A program made the translations under genes and the position numbers. From Microlunatus sp. Gsoil 973 (GTDB lineage Bacteria; Actinomycetota; Actinomycetes; Propionibacteriales; Propionibacteriaceae), in the NCBI RefSeq assembly GCF_009707365.1, contig NZ_CP046122.1:4588001-4652000 (forward strand): a stretch of 64,000 bases of DNA, written 5' to 3'. The notes below the pieces were generated by a model. The model ran no database searches. It worked only from the letters and a program-made list of their open reading frames with translations, and was not told the DNA's origin. Numbering within the stretch: the first letter of the stretch is position 1; the number at the start of each line of letters is the position of its first letter. Shown here piece by piece: positions 59,652 to 64,000 of this stretch.

Positions 59652-61322
59652 TCAGCCGACGTACTTCAGCTGACGCAGCTCGGTCGCACCACTGAACGGG
59701 TTGATCACGATGTTGTCCACCCGGTCACTGTAGAAGGTGATCGAGTTGGAGAAGTCCAGTGGGATGGTCGGGAAGTCCTTGGCCAGGACCTGCTCGGCCT
59801 CCTGGTACTTGGCGATGGCCGCATCGATATCCGGTGCCTGGTCACCGGCCTTGATGGCCTTCTCGAAGTCGGCGTCGTAGTAGCCGAAGTTGGTATTGCC
59901 GTTCTTCGGGTCACCGCTGGCGTAGACCGGCGCCAGAAAGTTCTCGTTCAGCGGGTAGTCGGGGAACCAGTTGTTCCGGTACGCGCCGTCGAACTTCCGG
60001 GCGCTGCGTTCGGCGAAGAAGTCCTCACTCGGGATGAGCTTGTACTTGATGCCGAGGTTCAACGTGAGCTGATCACCGATCGCCTTGAAGTACGCCTCGC
60101 TGGTGTCGTCCTTGCCGAGGTAGATGTTGAGCACCTTGTCCGACGGCCAGCCGCCGGCCTTCTGCAATGCAGCCTTCGCCGCCGCCGGGTCGAACTTGCA
60201 CCATTCGCAGGTGTCGGCCTTGCCGCCCGGGATGGTCGGGGCGACCCAGCTGGTCGCCGGCACCGACTGGCTCGGCACGACGGTGTCGATGATCTTCTGG
60301 CGATCGATCGCCATCGAGATCGCCTTACGGAACTCGATGTTGTCCCAGGGCCGGTTCTTCCGGTACAGCGGGAAGCCGAGGTAGGTCAGGTCCGCGGTCT
60401 CCTTGGTGACCTTGCGCGAGCTCAGATCGGGATCGTTGTTGGCCTGCTGCCACTGCTCGGGCGGCGGTGCACCGAGATCCAGATCACCGGCCTGGAAGTC
60501 CGGCCATGAGCTGGATCCGGCATATTCCTTCCAGTCGATCTTGTCGTAGTTGGGCACCTCGGAGAGCTTGTAGTCCTTGCGCTTGCTGGCGGTGAGCTCG
60601 ACACCCTGGTTCCAGTTGTCGATCTTGAACGGGCCGTTGCCGATCGGTTTGGTCGTGCACGCCTTGATGTCGGCGATGCACGCCTTCGCGGCGGGGAAGA
60701 AGCCGGTGTAGCCCAACATGGTGGAGAAGCCTGCGAACGGCGCCGTCAACGTCACCTTCATGGTCAGGTCGTCGACGATCTTGACCCCGGACAGTTCCTT
60801 GGCCTTCGGTTTGACCGTGACGTTGCCGTCGTCATCGGTCTCGCCCTGCATGGCGTCGTAACCCTCGATGCGCTCGAAGTAGTAGTTGTTCGCCATCGCG
60901 TTCGGGCCGTACGCCGAATAGTTCCAGGACCGGGCGAACGAGGCGGCGTCGACCGGTTCACCGTTGGAGAAGGTCAGACCCTTCTTGATCTTGATGGTCC
61001 AGACCTTGTTGTCGCTGGTATCGATGCTCTGGGCAACGTAGTTGTAGGGCTTGGTGGTCTTCGGGTCGTAGCGGACCAGGCCGTCGAAGACGACGTCGAG
61101 GACGCCGATGTTGTCGCCGACGTTGGAGTCCATCGGCAACAAGGTGTCGACGTCCTGGCCAAGGGCCAGGTGGATGACCTTCTCCGAACCTTCCGAACCG
61201 GAGTCGCTGTTCGAGCCGGAACCGCCCGACGAACAGGCCGCGGTGGCGAACAGGGCAACCGCGGCGGAGGCGGCCAGCAGGGCTTTGGCAGGACGGCGTA
61301 GTGGCAGGCGACGGTGCAACAT
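59652..61322 (-). CDS. Peptide/nickel ABC transporter substrate-binding lipoprotein (SBP family 5)
   Basis: The 556-residue protein has a signal peptide with lipobox (LFATAAC-SSGGSG), so the mature Cys near residue 30 is lipidated, followed by a Gly/Ser linker. The mature domain has VIHLALGQDVDTLLPMDSNVG, KKGLTFSNGEPVDAASFARSWNYS and FRKAISMAIDRQKIID, typical of OppA/DppA. It captures oligopeptides outside the membrane for the following permeases. GGGAGAG precedes the ATG. It is the first gene of the operon. Confidence 0.95.
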   Translation of the reverse strand: MLHRRLPLRRPAKALLAASAAVALFATAACSSGGSGSNSDSGSEGSEKVIHLALGQDVDTLLPMDSNVGDNIGVLDVVFDGLVRYDPKTTKPYNYVAQSIDTSDNKVWTIKIKKGLTFSNGEPVDAASFARSWNYSAYGPNAMANNYYFERIEGYDAMQGETDDDGNVTVKPKAKELSGVKIVDDLTMKVTLTAPFAGFSTMLGYTGFFPAAKACIADIKACTTKPIGNGPFKIDNWNQGVELTASKRKDYKLSEVPNYDKIDWKEYAGSSSWPDFQAGDLDLGAPPPEQWQQANNDPDLSSRKVTKETADLTYLGFPLYRKNRPWDNIEFRKAISMAIDRQKIIDTVVPSQSVPATSWVAPTIPGGKADTCEWCKFDPAAAKAALQKAGGWPSDKVLNIYLGKDDTSEAYFKAIGDQLTLNLGIKYKLIPSEDFFAERSARKFDGAYRNNWFPDYPLNENFLAPVYASGDPKNGNTNFGYYDADFEKAIKAGDQAPDIDAAIAKYQEAEQVLAKDFPTIPLDFSNSITFYSDRVDNIVINPFSGATELRQLKYVG

Positions 61323-61441
61323 GTTTCTCTCCCGACTAGATCTGCGCCCAAATCTGACACGAATCCCGCGCCCCGGACGAGGGGGGACGCAGATTTGTTA
61401 CGTCACCGTAGCGTGAAACCGGATAATTCTTTCGACCCCGG

Positions 61442-61939
61442 TCAGGGTCGCCGGGGGTCTGCAGCAGCGCCGGCGAACTCGGCGAGCGCGTCCCCGGTCA
61501 GCCGGTAGGTCGTCCAGTCGTCCAGCGGTACGCCCCCGATCCGGTCGTAGACGGCGATCGCGGGCGCGTTCCAGTTGAGGACCACCCACTCCATCCGGGC
61601 GAATCCGTTCTCGACGGCGATGGTCGCCAGGTGCCGCAGCAGCGCCCCGCCGAGGCCCTGCCCGCGGAACCGGGGGCGGATGAAAAGATCTTCCAGGTAG
61701 AGGCCGTGACGGCCTTCCCAGGTGGAGAAGTTGTAGAAGTACAACGCGAAGCCGGCGGTCTCCCCGCTGTCGGTCTCGGCGATCCGGCAGAACACCTTCG
61801 GGTGATCGCTGAACAGGGCGACCCGCAGGTCGGTGGTCGTTGCCTTCGCCTGCTCCGGCGATCTCTCGTACTCGGCGAGTTCCCTGATCAGTGCGACGAT
61901 CTCGTCGAGATCATCCTCCCGTGCTTCGCGGATCGGCAT
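61442..61939 (-). CDS. GNAT-family N-acetyltransferase (SSAT/diamine acetyltransferase-like)
   Basis: The 165-residue protein has the acetyl-CoA motif LFIRPRFRGQGLGGALLRHLA, the preceding WEGRHGLYLEDLF, and WVVLNWNAPAIAVYDRIGG. WEGRxGLYLEDLF is typical of the spermidine/thialysine acetyltransferase branch, which suggests a diamine or lysine-like substrate. The ATG at 61939 (MPIREAREDD) is preferred; a GTG three codons upstream is also in frame. Confidence 0.92.
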   Translation of the reverse strand: MPIREAREDDLDEIVALIRELAEYERSPEQAKATTTDLRVALFSDHPKVFCRIAETDSGETAGFALYFYNFSTWEGRHGLYLEDLFIRPRFRGQGLGGALLRHLATIAVENGFARMEWVVLNWNAPAIAVYDRIGGVPLDDWTTYRLTGDALAEFAGAAADPRRP

Positions 61940-62029
61940 GCCGGTCACGGTAACCGATCAGGCGGGCGGGTAGGAATCAAGCAGGAACCGAGCAGGCGTC
62001 ACGCCGCGAGGGCGTGGACATGAACAGGC

Positions 62030-62078
62030 CCTGGGTCTGTCGACACGGACGACCGCAACGGTCTTCGACAGGCCCAGG
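62030..62078. terminator. Stem-loop between GNAT and NlpC/P60 genes
   Basis: CCTGGGTCTGTCGA (62030-62043) pairs with TCGACAGGCCCAGG (62065-62078) with one G-T pair. A second GACCCAGG at 62078-62085 can compete for the left arm. It lies 40 bases beyond the NlpC/P60 stop (minus strand) and probably ends that transcript. Confidence 0.6.
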
Positions 62079-62117
62079 ACCCAGGGGGAACGCCGGCGAG
62101 ATCAGCTGGGGTTGTGA

Positions 62118-62963
62118 TCAGGCCGGACGACCGGCGCCGTTGTACGGCATGTACTTCATTTTGATGTATTCGATCGGTTCTCCGGGCCGACCGGCGTGAA
62201 TCACCTTGCCGTGACCGGCGTAGATCGCCACGTGGCTGCGCCCGCCGTAGAAGAACACCAGGTCGCCGAGCTTCAGGTGGGACTTCTTGACGTGCTTGAT
62301 CTGGCGGTACTGCGTGGTCGAACTGTGCGACAGGTGGACACCGATCGACCGGTATGCGGCCAGCGTCAGTCCGGAGCAGTCGTATGCCCGCGGGCCGTCC
62401 GCGCCGTAGCGGTACGGCTTGCCCAACTGCTTCTTGGCGAACTTCAGCGCACGCTTGCCCTTGCTCGAACCGGTCGAGGACGAGGCGGTCGAGTGGTGGA
62501 ACAGCGAGGGGCTGGAGACCCGGTGTCCGTCGTGCAGCAGCACGTTCCAGACGCGATGGCCGGCGATGCCGTCCGCCCGCCAGCCGTGCTGGCGCTTGAG
62601 ATGGTTGACCCGCTTCTTCGTCTTGGACCCGAAGTAGCCGGTGTCGGGGACGTTCTTCCCGTGAGCGCTCAGTTCACGCTGCAGACGGACGACCGCGGTG
62701 CCGCGCATTCCGGCATGCAGTTGGGGTGCGCGGTTGGCGACGTTCGCGGACGCAGGTTCGGCGGTCATGGTGACCAGACCGCCGACCATGGCCGCGCCGA
62801 CCGCCAGACCTGCGGTGGTCCTGCCGGCTCGCTTCAGAAAGGCCGAACCGGTCTGCGCGGCCGGCGTTGCGGCCCGACGCGGTGTTGACTTGCTTCTGCT
62901 CGATGGCTTCGACGCACTGAGGTCGGCGCGCCGCGCCGCCGGCTGCTGGCCGGATTGGCGCAT
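62118..62963 (-). CDS. Secreted peptidoglycan endopeptidase (PG-binding + NlpC/P60)
   Basis: The ~281-residue protein has a long basic leader and a signal-type hydrophobic stretch (TTAGLAVGAAMVGGLVTMTAEPASA). A peptidoglycan-binding domain follows (GMRGTAVVRLQRELSAHG; DTGYFGSKTKKRVNHLKRQHG), then a Ser/Thr linker and NlpC/P60 with catalytic Cys in GPRAYDCSGLTLAAY and His in GGRSHVAIYAGHGKVIHAG. It should cut stem peptides during growth or division. The ATG at 62963 has GAGGGGAG nine bases upstream; a longer frame to 63044 would run through the structured leader. Confidence 0.92.
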   Translation of the reverse strand: MRQSGQQPAARRADLSASKPSSRSKSTPRRAATPAAQTGSAFLKRAGRTTAGLAVGAAMVGGLVTMTAEPASANVANRAPQLHAGMRGTAVVRLQRELSAHGKNVPDTGYFGSKTKKRVNHLKRQHGWRADGIAGHRVWNVLLHDGHRVSSPSLFHHSTASSSTGSSKGKRALKFAKKQLGKPYRYGADGPRAYDCSGLTLAAYRSIGVHLSHSSTTQYRQIKHVKKSHLKLGDLVFFYGGRSHVAIYAGHGKVIHAGRPGEPIEYIKMKYMPYNGAGRPA

Positions 62964-62975
62964 GCAATGACTCCC

Positions 62976-63068
62976 CTCGAATAGACACTGCCCCAGGGGG
63001 CGAGGGCCCCGGAGGAGATGCCCGACATCCCGACGTCGTGGCATGGTCAGGGACGTTATCTATTCGAG
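62976..63068 (-). promoter_or_regulatory. Structured leader of the NlpC/P60 gene (unidentified cis element)
   Basis: TCTATTCGAG (63059-63068, plus strand) and CTCGAATAGA (62976-62985) form a perfect 10-bp long-range stem enclosing ~73 G/C-rich bases with smaller hairpins. Its inner end touches the ribosome site GAGGGGAG. Actinobacterial NlpC/P60 genes often carry c-di-AMP (ydaO) riboswitches, but the conserved ydaO core was not recognised here, so the class is left open. Confidence 0.45.
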
Positions 63069-63184
63069 ACATTCGACTGCAAACGCTTCCGGTGGGGACG
63101 AGCCAGAAACTGAGGGCTTCCAAAGAGTTCACTGAGTCATCGAAAGTTCAATTCGCAATGTCCTGCGTCGGCTCTGAGCTGACC
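63069..63184. other. Intergenic stretch between the NlpC/P60 leader and the rplJ leader
   Basis: No gene is seen. The stretch probably holds the promoter of the NlpC/P60 gene on the minus strand. Small open frames here lack ribosome sites. Confidence 0.5.
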
Positions 63185-63244
63185 GGCACTGATATCGGGA
63201 CTGACATCGGGACTGATAACGGGACTGATATCGGAACTGATTTG
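63185..63244 (+). repeat. Five tandem copies of a 12-bp unit upstream of rplJ
   Basis: Units of consensus GGGACTGATATC lie at 63185, 63197, 63209, 63221 and 63233, each with zero to four changes. An isolated related GATATCGGAAC occurs at 63323-63333. They sit about 300 bases before rplJ, in what should be its promoter or leader region. Confidence 0.85.
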
Positions 63245-63398
63245 GTGCCTCGCGACCGGCCCCGTACCCTAGGTGATGCCGAAGACCGCTGGTCGATCGC
63301 ACGTTTGGATCCGAAGAGTTCCGATATCGGAACGGCCCGCGCAGGTGAACTGGAAGCTGTCGATGACGGACCTGCTCTGCAGATGATCGGTCATCACC

Positions 63399-63434
63399 CG
63401 CCCCGGTGCCTGCGCACCCGGGGCGCTTTTGTTT
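63399..63434 (+). terminator. Terminator/attenuator in the rplJ leader
   Basis: CGCCCCGGTGC (63399-63409) pairs with GCACCCGGGGCG (63414-63425), with a single bulged base, and is followed by CTTTTGTTTC. It is the best T-tailed hairpin near rplJ and lies 95 bases upstream of it. L10 operons are commonly controlled by leader binding of L10(L12)4 or by attenuation, so it is probably regulatory. A seven-codon frame, ATG at 63364 with a GGAAG site, precedes it. Confidence 0.65.
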
Positions 63435-63528
63435 CCGGGACACTTCGCTTCCAGGCGTGCCAACACCCGCGGTTCGACGGTACTGGCCGGCAGCTGCCGG
63501 CCGTTCGTGAGAAACCGAAGGGAGACCC

Positions 63529-64000
63529 ATGGCGAGGCCGGACAAGGCAGCCGCCGTCGCGGAGCTGAAGGACAGGTTCACCAGCTCCAACGGCGCCGTG
63601 CTGACCGAGTACCGCGGTCTCACCGTTGCCGCGCTGCGCGAACTGCGCCGCTCGCTCGGTGAGGACGCCACCTACGCCGTGACGAAGAACACCCTGACCC
63701 AGATCGCTGCCCGTGAGGCGGGCATCGACGGGATCGACGAGCAGCTCGCCGGCCCGACAGCGATCGCCTTCATCGACGGTGACCCGGTCACCGTCGCCAA
63801 GGGCTTGAGGGACTTCGCCAAGGCGAATCCGCTTCTGGTGATCAAGGGCGGCGTGCTCGAGGGCAAGGCCCTCAGCGCCGACGAGGTGAAGAAGCTCGCG
63901 GATCTCGAGTCCCGGGAGACGCTGCTGGCCAAGCTGGCCGGTGCCATGAAGGGCACCATGGCCAACGCCGCTTCCCTCTTCAACGCTCCGCTCAGCCAGG
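63529..64000 (+). CDS. rplJ: 50S ribosomal protein L10, 3' truncated by the window end
   Basis: The first 157 residues are present: [77 protein letters not shown] and [25 protein letters not shown]10 anchors the L7/L12 stalk. GAAGGGAG precedes the ATG at 63529. rplL should follow to the right. Confidence 0.97.
   Translation, partial: MARPDKAAAVAELKDRFTSSNGAVLTEYRGLTVAALRELRRSLGEDATYAVTKNTLTQIAAREAGIDGIDEQLAGPTAIAFIDGDPVTVAKGLRDFAKANPLLVIKGGVLEGKALSADEVKKLADLESRETLLAKLAGAMKGTMANAASLFNAPLSQ

Noticed and set aside
62976-63068. c-di-AMP (ydaO) riboswitch call
   Set aside because: Gene context fits, but the conserved core sequence could not be recognised by eye, so only an unidentified structured leader is annotated.
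63185-63244. CRISPR-like array
   Set aside because: The units are contiguous 12-mers without spacers, and no cas genes are present. The 14-bp array at 40021-40090 was rejected for the same reason.

Overview
The window is high-GC DNA, densely coding on both strands, with many 4-base start/stop overlaps (ATGA, GTGA), GTG and TTG starts, and the actinobacterial order rpmG-hadA-hadB-murB followed by tRNA-Trp-secE-nusG-rplK-rplA...rplJ. It comes from an actinobacterium. Gene content (FMN riboswitch, treZ, a class Ic aspartate aminotransferase, a DUF664 DinB protein, large MalT-like regulators) suits Propionibacteriales, perhaps a Microlunatus-like organism, but that placement is a guess.

Layout. 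1-11680: the right part of a contractile injection system locus (phage-tail-like, eCIS type): spike/gpV end, PAAR tip, gp25 and J-type baseplate proteins, tail protein I, a MalT-like ATPase fused to a BTAD activator domain, a large peptidoglycan hydrolase with twelve calcium-loop repeats, and an Hsp70-transmembrane-TolB fusion. Sheath and tube genes would lie to the left. 11747-19904: an SDR, an M20 peptidase with a YfcC-type transporter and a ROK regulator, and a LuxR-type large ATPase. 19924-23244: two transporters. 23415-27243: FMN-riboswitch-controlled riboflavin operon ribD-ribE-ribBA-ribH. 27285-31423: a MalT-like ATPase without HTH, an L-talarate/galactarate dehydratase-like enzyme and a small RemA-like protein. 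31602-39538: a two-component system, sugar epimerase, GT2, DUF2064-methyltransferase fusion, membrane-anchored molybdopterin oxidoreductase and a GT87-like mannosyltransferase, apparently one cell-surface locus. 39498-50636: tRNAs, rpmG, chelatase, hadAB-murB-treZ, acyl-CoA ligase, aminotransferase, MFS, DinB. 50906-53995: tRNA-Trp-secE-nusG-rplK-rplA. 54078-63528: an accessory island (HxlR/quinone reductase, TetR/DUF4267, sigma remnant, peptide ABC operon, GNAT, secreted NlpC/P60) that separates rplA from rplJ. 63529-64000: start of rplJ.

A striking technical feature is a set of single-base indels in short G or C runs that break otherwise well-conserved genes: baseplate J twice, the Hsp70 fusion, the YfcC transporter, ribD and the 48.8 kb MFS gene. 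One of them, ribD, sits in an otherwise intact riboflavin operon, so sequence error is more likely than decay. Joined coordinates are given for these genes.

The most novel biology is at the left end: the injection-system accessory trio of MalT-BTAD regulator, SLT-TSP3-NlpC/P60-TSP3 hydrolase and Hsp70-TM-TolB fusion. The glycosyltransferase/molybdoenzyme cluster at 31.6-39.5 kb is second.
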